Shown one piece after another: positions 11,721-24,400 of a DNA stretch of 64,000 bases (position 1 is the first letter of the stretch; the number at the start of each line of letters is the position of its first letter). This DNA comes from Antedon mediterranea (lineage: Eukaryota > Echinodermata > Crinoidea > Comatulida > Antedonidae). The position numbers were made by a program, and so were the translations under genes. The notes under the pieces were generated by a model. The model was given only the letters and a program-made list of their open reading frames with translations. It was not told the DNA's origin and ran no database searches. The DNA is taken from positions 34,975,648-35,039,647 of the forward strand of contig NC_092673.1 in the NCBI RefSeq assembly GCF_964355755.1. The letters are read 5' to 3'.

Positions 11721-13510
11721 AAATACTGTACACAATTTGCAATATCTATTTTTTATTATGAAATATCTAACTGTACTTTGTACCTTCTGTACCCTATTCT
11801 TGAATACTAGTTTTGCATAGAATTTTCATTTGGATATTTATATATTCATATACTAGAACAAATCCAAGTAACTGCAACATCTTTGTTTGTTGTTAGGTAA
11901 GCTATGATTATAAGCCCAACTAAAGATGATGGTTTAAAATTCTTCAACATTTTTTCTTTGGTTGTATATGTAAAGATGAGAGATAAATATTGTAAGCTTC
12001 ATGAATGTTGTGGGTTGTAAGAATTGGAATGTTCATTCAAAGTTACAAGATTACCTATGTCAACTATTACCGTATCACCAAAATGTTACATTATGTTCCA
12101 TAGCCTGAGATGAGAGTTATTGTTGAAGAAAAAAACGATTTTGAAATTATCATCCTGTTCCTTTAAGCCAAAGAATCTATTTTCTCGATATTAAAACTTG
12201 AAAACAGTAAGTATCTTGGTAAAGTGTCTGGTGTTTCAGTATTTAGACTTATATTATTTAGTATCTTTCTAGATCTTTACTTATTTTGTTAATGTGTAAT
12301 ATAAAATCTCTATTTTCTTTTCTTGTCTGTTTTAATATAAGGAACAATTATTTGAAGTTGATTGAAGTGAACACATATAAACACATTACAAACCTTTGTG
12401 GTTTTATAGGAGACTCCATTGTCAACAACCTAGACCTTTTAGCAGTATAGTAGGTCTTGCGTTTTTAGCCCTTTTCAACATATTTGATTCGAATGCTTGT
12501 TTTTCCTTTTGGGCCGTGCTTAGGGGTTTCCGTAAGCTCAAGGGCCCCTGGGTTTAGCCAGTGAGCGCTCATAGCCGTTACGCCAATGCTTTTCAATACC
12601 TTTATATTATTTTCTGTTCTTTGGTTTTTGAATGGAAAACTTTTAGATAAAAGGGTGGATATTTAGTAGTGATGCTTGTTGATAGCTACTCACAAAGTTT
12701 CTCGTTGTCATGGAAAGTTGCACAATTTGAATTTACATATATTTTAAAATCAGTAAAAACCAGTGTTACTAATTTTACAGGTAAAAAAAAGTGTGGGTGT
12801 AACATGATAGAAAGATGAACAACAGAATTATTAAGCATAGCAAATTCATCAGAGATATGATTGGTTTTAAATGATCAGTTGATCAGCAGTTTGTGTCATT
12901 CAGTAAGGAGTGGCTTGTGCTGGTGGAACCACATCAACTTGCTTTCAGCATTCAAAATGTAGTATGATGTACATCAAGATACCTGAGCTTCGTTTGCATG
13001 TAAATGGTAACCTGAATTTTGCAAGTATTGGTGAATTGATGTAGTATGATGTATTAAACTGAGCCTACTTTACATGTGAATGGTAAACTTAGCGGTACAA
13101 GCTACATTGATTAATTGTAAGTACATATTTCTATGTTTTCCTGTACTGTATGTCAAGGTGAGGAGGCATGTTTGCATTCTCCATAGCTCCTCCTATAATC
13201 TGAAGTTTTTTTTATTTTGCCATAATACAATGAAATTACAATCAACTTGATTAGATTAGTTTTGAATGTTAGATTTTCTATATTTGTTTTCCGTCTTTTT
13301 ACCTATTGCACATGTTTTATGGAATCTAAGAGGGATGGCCATGAATAGCAACTGGCATTTGATCAGCTGGAATGGTACTTCCATAAGTTGACATTTAAAA
13401 AAATGATGGTTTAAATTCACACCATTTGATTGGTCATGTAGTTTGTTGTTATGTTGTGAGACGCTAGGTCTGCTGTACGTTGTCAGCTGCTATATGTTAA
13501 ATCGTTAATA
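11721..13510. other. Intergenic, no gene seen
   Basis: AT-rich sequence with a few GTAGTATGATGTA direct repeats near 12958-13050. No gene is supported. Confidence 0.6.
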
Positions 13511-14970
13511 AATAGCTTGTTGTGGTATGTTTATATCAATAGCTTGTTGTGGTATGTTTATATCAATAGCTTGTTGTGGTATGTTTTTATCAATAGCTTG
13601 TTGTGGTATGTTTATATCAATAGCTTGTTGTGGTATGTTTATATCAATAGCTTGTTGTGGTATGTTTATATCAATAGCTTGTTGTGGTATGTTTATATCA
13701 ATAGCTTGTTGTGGTATGTTTATATCAATAGCTTGTTGTGGTATGTTTATATCAATAGCTTGTTGTGGTATGTTTATATCAATAGCTTGTTGTGGTATGT
13801 TTATATCAATAGCTTGTTGTGGTATGTTTATATCAATAGCTTGTTGTGGTATGTTTATATCAATAGCTTGTTGTGGTATGTTTATATCAATAGCTTGTTG
13901 TGGTATGTTTATATCAATAGCTTGTTGTGGTATGTTTATATCAATAGCTTGTTGTGGTATGTTTATATCAATAGCTTGTTGTGGTATGTTTATATCAATA
14001 GCTTGTTGTGGTATGTTTATATCAATAGCTTGTTGTGGTATGTTTATATCAATAGCTTGTTGTGGTATGTTTATATCAATAGCTTGTTGTGGTATGTTTA
14101 TATCAATAGCTTGTTGTGGTATGTTTATATCAATAGCTTGTTGTGGTATGTTTATATCAATAGCTTGTTGTGGTATGTTTATATCAATAGCTTGTTGTGG
14201 TATGTTTATATCAATAGCTTGTTGTGGTATGTTTATATCAATAGCTTGTTGTGGTATGTTTATATCAATAGCTTGTTGTGGTATGTTTATATCAATAGCT
14301 TGTTGTGGTATGTTTATATCAATAGCTTGTTGTGGTATGTTTATATCAATAGCTTGTTGTGGTATGTTTATATCAATAGCTTGTTGTGGTATGTTTATAT
14401 CAATAGCTTGTTGTGGTATGTTTATATCAATAGCTTGTTGTGGTATGTTTATATCAATAGCTTGTTGTGGTATGTTTATATCAATAGCTTGTTGTGGTAT
14501 GTTTATATCAATAGCTTGTTGTGGTATGTTTATATCAATAGCTTGTTGTGGTATGTTTATATCAATAGCTTGTTGTGGTATGTTTATATCAATAGCTTGT
14601 TGTGGTATGTTTATATCAATAGCTTGTTGTGGTATGTTTATATCAATAGCTTGTTGTGGTATGTTTATATCAATAGCTTGTTGTGGTATGTTTATATCAA
14701 TAGCTTGTTGTGGTATGTTTATATCAATAGCTTGTTGTGGTATGTTTATATCAATAGCTTGTTGTGGTATGTTTATATCAATAGCTTGTTGTGGTATGTT
14801 TATATCAATAGCTTGTTGTGGTATGTTTATATCAATAGTTTGTTGTGGTATGTTTATATCAATAGCTTGTTGTGGTATGTTTATATCAATAGCTTGTTGT
14901 GGTATGTTTATATCAATAGCTTGTTGTGGTATGTTTATATCAATAGCTTGTTGTGGTATGTTTTATAAAC
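13511..14970. repeat. 27-bp minisatellite, about 54 copies
   Basis: Unit ATAGCTTGTTGTGGTATG plus TTTATATCA, repeated head to tail and almost invariant. The only variants I see are TTTTTATCA near 13585 and ATAGTTTGTT near 14836. Because 27 is a multiple of three and the unit lacks stops in two forward frames, it produces 483-codon open frames that I regard as artefacts. Confidence 0.97.
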
Positions 14971-14975
14971 AAATA

Positions 14976-15671
14976 TAGTAGAACCCTTATTAAGGGGACA
15001 TCTTCAGGACTCAAAAAACTGTCCCATTAATAGCTGGGGGTATCCCCCAAAAAAACTGAAATAAATACCAGAATGAACAATAATTTATCTTACTCGCAAG
15101 ATTGAGGTAATTGAAAATTAGCAACTAATATTTAACTGTCAAGCCTGAAATAGTATCATAATTATTATCATAATTATTATATTCATTTTTGTCCCCTTCA
15201 TAGGGGTTGAATCAACCATTTGGCACACTCAAAGGTATCCCTGTCTCCTTAGTAGGAGTGTCTATGAGTAGGAGTTAGCCGTAGTGTTAAAACATTTCCC
15301 TGCTTTTTCGTGGGAATGTACAGTAGTCTCCTGAATAGGGGTGACCTCACAATAGGGGTGTCCCCACAATGGGGGTGACCTCACAATAGGGGTGACCTCA
15401 CAATAGGGGTGACCTCACAATAGGGGTGACCTCACAATAGGGGTGTCCCCACAATAGGGGTGACCTCACAATAGGGGTGTCCCCACAATAGGGGTGACCC
15501 CACAATAGGGGTGTCCCCACAATAGGGGTGTCCCCACAATAGAGGTGACCCCACAATAGGGGTGACCTCACAATAGGGGTGACCTCACAATAGGGGTGAC
15601 CTCACAATAGGGGTGACCTCACAATAGGGGTGACCCCAGAATAAGAGTGACCCAAATGAGGGGTTCTACTG
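14976..15671. mobile_element. TIR element with internal 17-bp minisatellite
   Basis: Left end TAGTAGAACCCTTATTAA and right end GAGGGGTTCTACTG are inverted repeats flanked by TA on both sides. The inside at about 15330-15650 consists of about 19 copies of a 17-base unit, GGGGTGACCTCACAATA or its GTCCCC variant. No transposase is present. The ends resemble those of the 5377-5753 element. Confidence 0.75.
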
Positions 15672-15769
15672 TATTGCTTATGATCATATAGACTTTAATT
15701 ATTCAGAACATATTTATATTTGGTTTAATAATGAAATATTTCCCTCAAATAACAGTTAACCTACTGTAT

Positions 15770-15930
15770 TATTAATTTGTGTAAAAACCAATATTGCTAT
15801 ATTTATAAAATGAAAGTATGTACATTTTTAATAAATGTGCATTCATCTGCAGCAACACAAAGCATAAAAGAACTAAAAAACATAAAGCAAAGGAAATTCA
15901 GTGACGTCAATGCTATTCAAACAATTCAAT
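15770..15930. repeat. Dispersed segment, copy 3 (diverged)
   Basis: A more diverged, partial match to 9048-9660 and 11298-11720, from GTGTAAAAACCA through TGTGCATTCA to GTGACGTCAATGCTATTCAA. The CRE palindrome (15901-15910) is kept. Confidence 0.7.
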
Positions 15931-15969
15931 CACTATTTTATGGGATTTTGTCTTAAATTGTGTATTTAC

Positions 15970-16315
15970 CTCACAGCAAAGAACTTTATAACACAAGAAT
16001 CTCCTGTTCTTCAATTTTCATTCAAAACACAGTATCGGAGGTACAGGGTTAAAAGGTCAAACTGGGCGACGCCATTTCACAGCATGGAGCAGCGCCCCAT
16101 CCAAACTAGGAAGTCAATTACTCTACCCCCCTAGAGTATTAGCAGATCCCCTCTATGATTTTGAATTTCTAATTTGATGCGGGCGCCCTACTCCATGGCT
16201 CACAATGGCGCCACCCATTAGCTCTATTCTATCCCACAATGCCTTTCGAAACTGTTACGCGCTTCCGACGAACAGGAGATTCTAATTGTGTTATAAGTTC
16301 TTTGCTCACAGTCTT
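15970..16315. mobile_element. Foldback MITE, ~340 bp
   Basis: The left arm at about 15975-16013 (GCAAAGAACTTTATAACACA through CTCCTGTTC) is the reverse complement of 16272-16310 with small indels. The inner parts (GGGCGACGCCATTTCACAGC, and CTCCATGGCTCACAATGGCG on the right) also pair. The whole element is therefore one long imperfect hairpin. It is more GC-rich than its surroundings. A 77-codon frame across its left half is not considered a gene. Confidence 0.75.
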
Positions 16316-17049
16316 TAACAATCGTTTAAATGCAAAAGAACATATAACTTTCCACTTAAATAACTGCAAAGTTCACACCATACTTATTATAAATAGGCCC
16401 CCAAATTAAATTTAACCAGACTTCATACAGTAGTTTGGACAAATATTTGTGAGTTTTATTTTAGATCTTTCGAATGATTAAATGTATTATTCTGGTCCTC
16501 AAACTTAACTGGAAACTGAGGAAATTCAGATTAGGCCCTCTACGGACCCACGGCAGTCAACAGTGCAGCATCTACCAGATCAGCACACCGGGAGACCCTA
16601 CTCTTTTCAATTAGTGTACCAAGTTTTTTAACATGGACTATTAAGTACCAACGGCTTTACGAAGGACGAGGCAATGAGAGTAAAAGCATCTTGCCTAAAG
16701 GATGCAATTAGTATGGTACAGATAAACTCGAACCCATGCCTATCATTATACTAGTCCGATATTATCATTACACCATCACTCACTTAGTTTATATCTGGAA
16801 CGATATAAATGCCGAAGTAATTATTAAGAAATTACAGGACACACATCATGTTCAAATTTTTTGGTATGATGACATTTTCAAAATAAACTTGAAGATGACG
16901 CTTTTGAAAGATAAATAAATATAAGAATTGGAAGAAAATTTGGTGAATTTGTACAACTTTGAATTTGAAAACTACTTTTTAACTTCAGGCCATATGATAA
17001 CATTACAACATAGGCTTAATTTTTATATAAATTCATAATCATATCTACT
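16316..17049. other. Intergenic, no gene seen
   Basis: No supported gene or repeat. Confidence 0.6.
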
Positions 17050-17414
17050 ACCCCTTTCACACCAAAAGCAAAACTCTGAAGACACTCCATTATTTGGTGT
17101 GAAAGGTAAAATCAAGCAACTCCGGAGTTTAAAACTGCGGGCTTGAACAGCTGAACATTTTCCGGAGACACCCCGGTGTTTTGGTGTGAAAGGTACCAAC
17201 ATCAAACTCTGGAGTTTTTAGGTCAAAAGGTCATCCTCACACTATCACTTATTGCTTTTGTATTATTTCAACATTTACAATTTTATTTTACAAACACCGT
17301 GTTGCTAGGTTGGTGTGTGAAAGGGGTATCTCCGGAGTTTCTCGATGTTTTAAATTGTCATTTAACCCCAGGGTGTCTCCGGATATCACTCCGGTGTTTT
17401 GGTGTGAAAGGGGT
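17050..17414. mobile_element. MITE with CCCCTTTCACACCAAA ends
   Basis: The left end CCCCTTTCACACCAAA and the right end TTTGGTGTGAAAGGGG are perfect 16-base inverted repeats. Internal copies of GGTGTGAAAGG and CTCCGGAGTTT occur in both orientations. No transposase is present and the target duplication is not clear. Confidence 0.75.
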
Positions 17415-18427
17415 GTCAGGGAAAAATTTCATTTTGTAATTTTGTTTAGCAAAATTGCTAATCAAACTGATTTTTGAGTCAAGAAACATAGTTTTGTATT
17501 GTATTTTTTGCTACACAATTTAGAAATGTGTAGCAATAATATTGTTGTTTTGTATAGCTTTTTGCTATGCTACACTGGCGAAATTATTCCCTAGGTATCT
17601 TTTCATCAGCTTTCATAATAAGTAATAATTTTCAATTTCACCTTTAATTCTGAAGAGCTGTAAGATATTCAAGTATATGGTGTATGCCTAGGTGAAATTA
17701 CACGACCTACGTTATTTAAGTTTCACATGTGATAACGTCATCAAAATGAAAATGTTTTGCGTTTATTTTTTACCATTTTCAGCACTTGTGTGCAATTAAT
17801 GTACGCATTTTGTCATTTTTAACCTGCTCGTATAGCATTATTTTAAATTATTTTCTTCAACACGTTGATATGTTGTTCCTCAGATAATTCCCTTCAAAAA
17901 TTGCTATCTACAGTACGTGTTTCATTTTGTTATCATCATCATGTTAAAAATTGGATTAAAAGCGGGTCCCGTTATTTTCACCTATTCTGCACTGTATGTA
18001 GTATGTATACAGTATATAGTGTATAGACACAAAATAACATTTTAATTTCTTCAGGTCACAATGGAATAATTGTTTTCTGTGCACAATATTCTAGCGTATG
18101 ACATATGCACGTGGCGTTTGTGCGGCGAATAACCTAACTTGTCCATAGTGATGAGTTCAAATTTAGTTCCTTTATTTTATTTATTTAAAAGAAATTGTTT
18201 GTATTTATTTATGTTTAATTTTCAATTCATTTTAATTTCTTTATTTAAGACTCGCCCAACACAAGATGTTATGTCTTTCCGGATATCTGCCTTCATTCTA
18301 TTATGCATTTATTGTTATTGCTTATTTTTGTGCAATTAAACATTAATTAAAATTAAGTGTTTGGGTGATAATGAGTAATTTTATTTAGCATATAATTTTT
18401 ATCATTAATCGTTTTTTTCTTTTGCAG
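17415..18427 (+). promoter_or_regulatory. Upstream region of the complete NLR gene
   Basis: AT-rich sequence with no other gene. A polypyrimidine tract and AG at 18426-18427 look like a splice acceptor. The start codon would then lie 22 bases into an exon, with a non-coding first exon and the promoter somewhere upstream. I cannot place the transcription start. Confidence 0.35.
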
Positions 18428-21400
18428 AAAATAATTAAAACGTTGTGAAATGGCATCCTTTGAAAGCAACATAGAGTTTCGCAATTTGAAATTTAACCTT
18501 GGTAAACATTACAAAGATGAAAAATGTGATCTTTTGAAATTCTGCCTTTTGGATTACATACCTGAAGGGAACTTTAAACCAGACTATATTGCTAATGATT
18601 TATTTAATTTGCTCCACGACAAAGGTGTCATCTCAGCTGATAATGTTTGCCTTCTGTTAGAGGTTGCAGAACTGTCTGATATAAAGAAGGCCGTAGATCT
18701 AGTAAGTCAGTATATGAAAGATAATGATATTAAATATACTGATGCTCAACAGTTGTCACCATACAGAAGAAGATTGTTCACTGCCTTAATTGAAGTTGGA
18801 CAAGATACGTTTAAACAGATAACGGCTTACTATGAGCTGTCACGCCTTGCATTACCAAATATTTGGAGGGTGGTTTTTTTTCTGGAAAGGGAATTACTTT
18901 TAGAAGATAAACAAGAAAAAATAACGCAGTTTGCAAATCTTCTTACGGAGCGTGCAAGAAATATACTACTTGATAATGGTAATTATTTATTTTCAGTAAC
19001 ATTTCTCTTATGCAAGATGTGATCATTTGTTAGTTTTATCATGCAGGAAGTCTCCTATGGTTTCATGGTGACTGGACTTTATTGTTTTTCACTGTCACTA
19101 ATAAACTTTAATGCAAGATAGTTCTAATGCAAGTTTATTTCATTATTATTATTTTATTTTTTGCTCTATTGTACATACTTAGTATTGTTTAATTTTAATT
19201 TTTTAATTTCATTTTTTATTAAATTATTGTTTTACAGGAATAGGTATTATTAATAAACTATCATTAACTTTGCGATAACGGCCTGTCATGTTTAGAAAAA
19301 ATGAATTACTGTAGTGTTAACCTTTAAAGCCAAGAACCATTAAAACCTAATTTTGCATTTGTGATTAATTTAAATTACAAATATGTTGTATTTTTAATTT
19401 ATCAATTAAAAACATTGAATTCTAAATTGTTCTTTTTTAATTTCTTGTTTTAAAGGTGTAGAAATTGAAGTAGATGTAGACATATTTAACCCTGTTCCAG
19501 GCAAAATGTCATTACGCTTGGCTGGAGAAGTTTATGAATATTGCAAAGAAATATTCACAAAGATTAGGGAACATTTTAAAAGGGTAAACGCATCTCTCAG
19601 TTTAAGTGACGTCAAAACCGTGGTGGATCCCAATACATCACTTCTGTTTTCTCTAGATACAGATAGTCGATCTGCCTTGTCAGAATTAATGGACATACAG
19701 TCGAATGGACAGCTAATCAGAGGTTTAGCAAAAATGTTTGTTATGGAAAGTCAACAAAGGTTTTTAGATAACTGGAAGACAATAATTGATGACAAAGCAC
19801 TAAAAGGTATTATATTATTAATATTGTAGTTGTTATATTGTAGGGTTTAATATAGAGTAGTAGATTTTGTTTTATTTGAATGAATGAAAACTATATATAT
19901 ATATATATTTATGTTATGAGTGCAATAAATAGAAAATCTGGAATAAACTGATCACTTAGCATTTTAAAATCTATGCTAAATCCATATTTATAACCATTCA
20001 TGCATTATCACCAATTTTTTTAGTCAAATTTATTGTTTCTTTCCCACTATTTTACCTCCATGTTTTGCCATAATTTGTATAAAAAGGATTACTTTTTTTA
20101 GGAAAGATCTTTAAAAAACATATAGCCTAGATAAAACCATTGTAGTGAATTTATTTTAGTTGGTTCCGAGCTTTCTCAGGCGTTTATATATAACTCCACG
20201 TGACGTACACTGTCACTGAATGATAACTCATACAAAAAGTATATTTAACTCAACTAGAACTTTTATTCCTTGTAATTCGATTAATACATCTTTCTACCAC
20301 TACCAGTCAAGCCTTAATATTTTCTTTATCATCTTTCCGTTTATCTACTCTGATCTTATTCTCTCTTCTCCCTCTAATATCTATTACATTCCACTTTTAT
20401 ACTGGACATGCAAATTTTAGGCTTCAGAGGAGGATAACATTTTCCCTCCAAAAATTATACAATTTTGATTGGCTAATAATATAAGGCGGACCTGGTCTAA
20501 AGCATCCTTCTCTAAACACAGAGAATCACAACATAAATAATATGACATTCCCCTTTTTGGGAAAAAGATTGTGTCAATCTTTCCAAAAATTTAACCTTTA
20601 AAACCATTTTACTTTAAACTATCTACTAATAACACCTCTATAATTATTATGCACGGCTTAATCCATCTGCATTTCCATTTAATGATCCTTTCTTGTAAAT
20701 AACTTTAAATTTATATTCTTGTAAAAACAGAGCCCATCTCATAAGTTTTACGTTTGAATGTTTTATCTTTAGCTTTATCCTCATTTTCGTCAAACAAATT
20801 ATTCATTTCTGTTCCATTCATATCATCTAAACACTTAGTTTTATTTACTTTGTTGTCATTTACTACTGTTTTCAACAATTGTACATTAGTTTCTTTAGGC
20901 GGCTCTTCTATCGGCTTAAAGTTACTATCTTTCCCTAACAATATCATTTCGTCTTGTATTCTAACATCATTTTCTATTCTGGCTTGCTCCCTAGTTAGGA
21001 CGAACATTTCTTTAGCCATTGTTTCCCCACAATTCTGGTCCAAATCATGACCCAATAACATGTCCCTCTGTAATCCTTCGATTACGGCTACAGTCACTTT
21101 TCCTTTCACTATCTTACTTTCTATAGCTACCTCAGCTAAGGGGACGGTAATATCGCCTCCTATACCTCTTAACGTAACCCATTTTCCTGGCAAGTAACAT
21201 TTGTTAGGCACTAGACTTTCCTTAACAGCTGACTGGGTACATCCCGAGTCTCTAAGCATAGTTATATCCTGTCCTTCTAATTTTCCTGGTATTGTACATT
21301 TCTCCATTTTATTTTCTACACTATCAATAACTACTTGGGGTCTATCTGATTTTATTCCTTCACATCTTAAGCCATCTTTCACATTCGGGCCCTTCTTAGT

Positions 21401-24400
21401 GTCACTAGTCTTTCCTTTTGCTACCATCTTAGGACAATCCCCTATTTTATGTCCCTTCTCCTTACAATTGAAGCATAGGCCATTAATCCATTCATTTGAA
21501 GGTTCTCTCTGTTGGAAATTTCTACCATAGTTATGGAATTTGCCTCCCCTTCCGCGATACCTATTGTATCCTTGCTGCCTAGCTCCAGGGTTACTCTGAG
21601 TCGTACTATTCTTAGGTTTACTATTTTCTTGGCCCTTATAATACGTAGGCTTATTTTCAGAATTTACGGCATTCCAATAGCCACGGCCACCTCTATTAGC
21701 TATATAATCATCGGCTATCATAGCCATATCATAGCTCTTATTTACTTGTTTATCTCTAAGATAAAGCCTCAGATCTTCAGGCATTTTATCAAGTGCCTGT
21801 TCCATTATAATCATTTCAATAATGCCTGCAGCATCATCTTCTTTTACATTAGCACATTTCATCCAACATTTTAAATAATGGGAGAGCTCATTCAGCCATT
21901 CCCTGATGGACATATCTTTAACTCTGTTTGAATTTCTAAATTTAAATCTGTAGGTCTCTGCGGACACATCATACTTTTCTAAGATTGCCTTCTTTAAGGT
22001 ATCATAATCTACACATTCTTTTACGGTTAAGAATGCATATGCTGTCCTAGCTTTACCAGACAGTTCAGGTGCTAACCTAGCGGACCACGTATTCTTATCC
22101 CAACCTGTGGCTTCTGCCAAGTGTTCAAATGTTCTAAAATATATATCAATATCATCTGATTCCTTCAAAGTAGGAACCTTTACCTTCATTTCATCTACTA
22201 TATTCCTAGCATTACTGTAGCTAGACCTATTTTCTAATTCCATCATTTTCACTCTTTCTTGTGATTCAATTTTTCTTAGCTCTATATCTGCTTTTAATTG
22301 GTCTTGTTGGTATTGTAATTCTAACTTTTTGTTTTCGGCCTCGAACTTCATTCGAAAATATTCGAGCATCATATCTTTAGGCATACCGCCGGGTATTTCG
22401 GGCAAATCAATATCCCTAGCCATTTTATCATATATTTCATTGACTTGGTCAACCTCTGCTTGGTCAACCATATCTTCCCTAGTATCTTTGTCTGACATAG
22501 TCTTATCTATATTTTTACCCGATCTTAAAGTTGTCATGCTAATAACAATTTTACTAATGAAATATGTAAACTTATGTATACAAAATATGTTATAAAAGTA
22601 TTTGTATTACCTTGATTCCATTCAGATATGTAAAAATATGAAATCCACATAAATTTTTTAATGCAATACAATATAAGACATTAATTTACTTCAAAGTCAC
22701 AAACAACGTACAAAAATTTACTTTCGAAATAAAAAATAGTTTACAAAGTCAGCTTTGCAAATCTTCTCAAAATTTACTGGGCTTCCTTCTGTTACTTCAG
22801 GCTTCAGTTTTCTTCTTTCAGATCTCGGTGAATATATATCTCCGATAAATATCCAGCAGCCTTGCTTGAGCTCAACAGTACTTCTTCTTCGTTGTAATAT
22901 CCAAACAACGCACGGTATAAAAACTGTCAGGAATCCAGATCTTCGTAACCATTTAACGTTTTGGTTACTGATTTAACAGGCCCGTAGAGTAGGCACTGTC
23001 ACTTCTTCTTCTTCTTCTTCTTGATACTAAATCATGTATCTTAAACAAAAATTTTCACCGCTGCCACCATGTAGTGAATTTATTTTAGTTGTTTCCGAGC
23101 TTTCTCAGGCGTATATATATAACTCCACGCGACGTACACTGTCACTGAATGATAACTCATACAAAAAGTATATTTAACTCAACTAGAACTTTTATTCCTT
23201 GTAATTCGATTAATACATCTTTCTACCACTACCAGTCAAGCCTTAATATTTTCTTTATCATCTTTCCGTTTATCTACTCTGATCTTATTCTCTCTTCTCC
23301 CTCTAATATCTATTACATTCCACTTTTATACTGGACATGCAAATTTTAGGCTTCAGAGGATAGAGGATAACATTTTCCCTCCAAAAATTATACAATTTTG
23401 ATTGGCTAATAATATAAGGCGGACCTGGTCTAAAGCATCCTTCTCTAAACACAGAGAATCACAACATAAATAATATGACAACCATATAATACTAAAACTA
23501 CTAAACATTATATATCTTTTAAGGTGTAGAATTATTATTAGTCAAGAACCAAGGTTATTCATCAGTTGATGATAGGAACCGACAACATGCTCTGGAAATC
23601 TTCTTCAACAACTTAGCAAAGCAAAAGAAAGCAGTTATTGGACACTGTGATAGTATTATGAAAACTCTTACTACCTATTTTAAGAGTATTCATTTATATT
23701 TCAAACAAGTAGGAGCAGGATCTTTAGTGTTATATCTAACTGCGTATGACTCTGAAGCATTAGAAAACCTCTGGGAAGCGTATTGCAATAAAACGCTACA
23801 AAGAGATTTGGCAAAAATAGTAGCAGAGGAATTGCAGCAAGAATTTCAATCAGAACTGCTTAATGTTAAAATTGATGAAGATGATTTGAAATCTGCAATG
23901 AGAAAAGTTAAAGAAATAAGTAAGAAATGATTTTTATTTTATATTGAAGATGTATAATAGTTGTCAACGTTTTTGTTTATTATGTATCTAAAGATAAATA
24001 TATTTAATTTTGATTGTTTTAATGTACACTTTAATAGCACCCTTTTGGAAGAGGCTAGGTGGCACTGTATGGTGTGCAACCGAGCATGCAAACATATAAA
24101 ATACAAGAAGAATTCCACAGACTGTTTAACAACAAAAAGTCTTCTGCATCTCACCTCCCGAAATTGCTTTGAAAGCTTCCTAACTTACATAAATACATTT
24201 TAGTAATAATAACACATTAAATGTATCATTGAAAGTTCTTAGCCATATGAGCAAAGCAACTTCAATTGTTATTTTAAAGTATGTTTAAAAACTGTATTTT
24301 AATTTTAATGTTAAGTGCATTGACCCTAAATTATATTAAATGCACACAGTTAAACAAAACTACAATACTAGGGATGGCTTCAATAAGTAATACATTTTCT

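Larger units (their letters stand above)
20141..23480 (-). mobile_element. Young Gmr1-like Ty3/Gypsy LTR retrotransposon with deleted pol
   Basis: Two LTRs (20141-20547 and 23070-23480) bound the element, with perfect 5-bp target duplications ACCAT at 20136-20140 and 23481-23485. The LTRs differ by only about three substitutions and one 4-base indel, so insertion is recent. Read on the minus strand it has a 14-base primer site for tRNA-Leu next to the right LTR, one long Gag-protease frame, and a purine tract (AAAAAGGGGAA) against the left LTR. Reverse transcriptase, integrase and most of RNase H are missing, so it would need an autonomous relative. A solo LTR of the same family is at 45932-46371. 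Confidence 0.93.
19807..23523 (+). other. Intron 2, carrying an LTR retrotransposon
   Basis: The intron is about 3.7 kb, nearly all of it the element at 20141-23480. Without the insertion it would be roughly 370 bases, similar to intron 1 (477 bases). Confidence 0.75.

Noticed and set aside
13517-14978. Two 483-codon open frames on the + strand
   Set aside because: Both are produced by the 27-bp minisatellite, which is stop-free in two frames. They read MFISIACCG or LLWYVYINS repeatedly and have no other coding sign.
15901-16134. 77-codon frame
   Set aside because: Crosses a dispersed repeat and the left half of a foldback MITE; chance frame.
18139-18339. 66-codon frame before the NLR start
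   Set aside because: Low-complexity Phe/Leu/Ile composition from T-rich DNA; no splice or homology support.
20754-22595. Plus-strand open frames of 88-120 codons opposite gag
   Set aside because: Antisense to the intact 608-codon Gag frame; no motif of their own.
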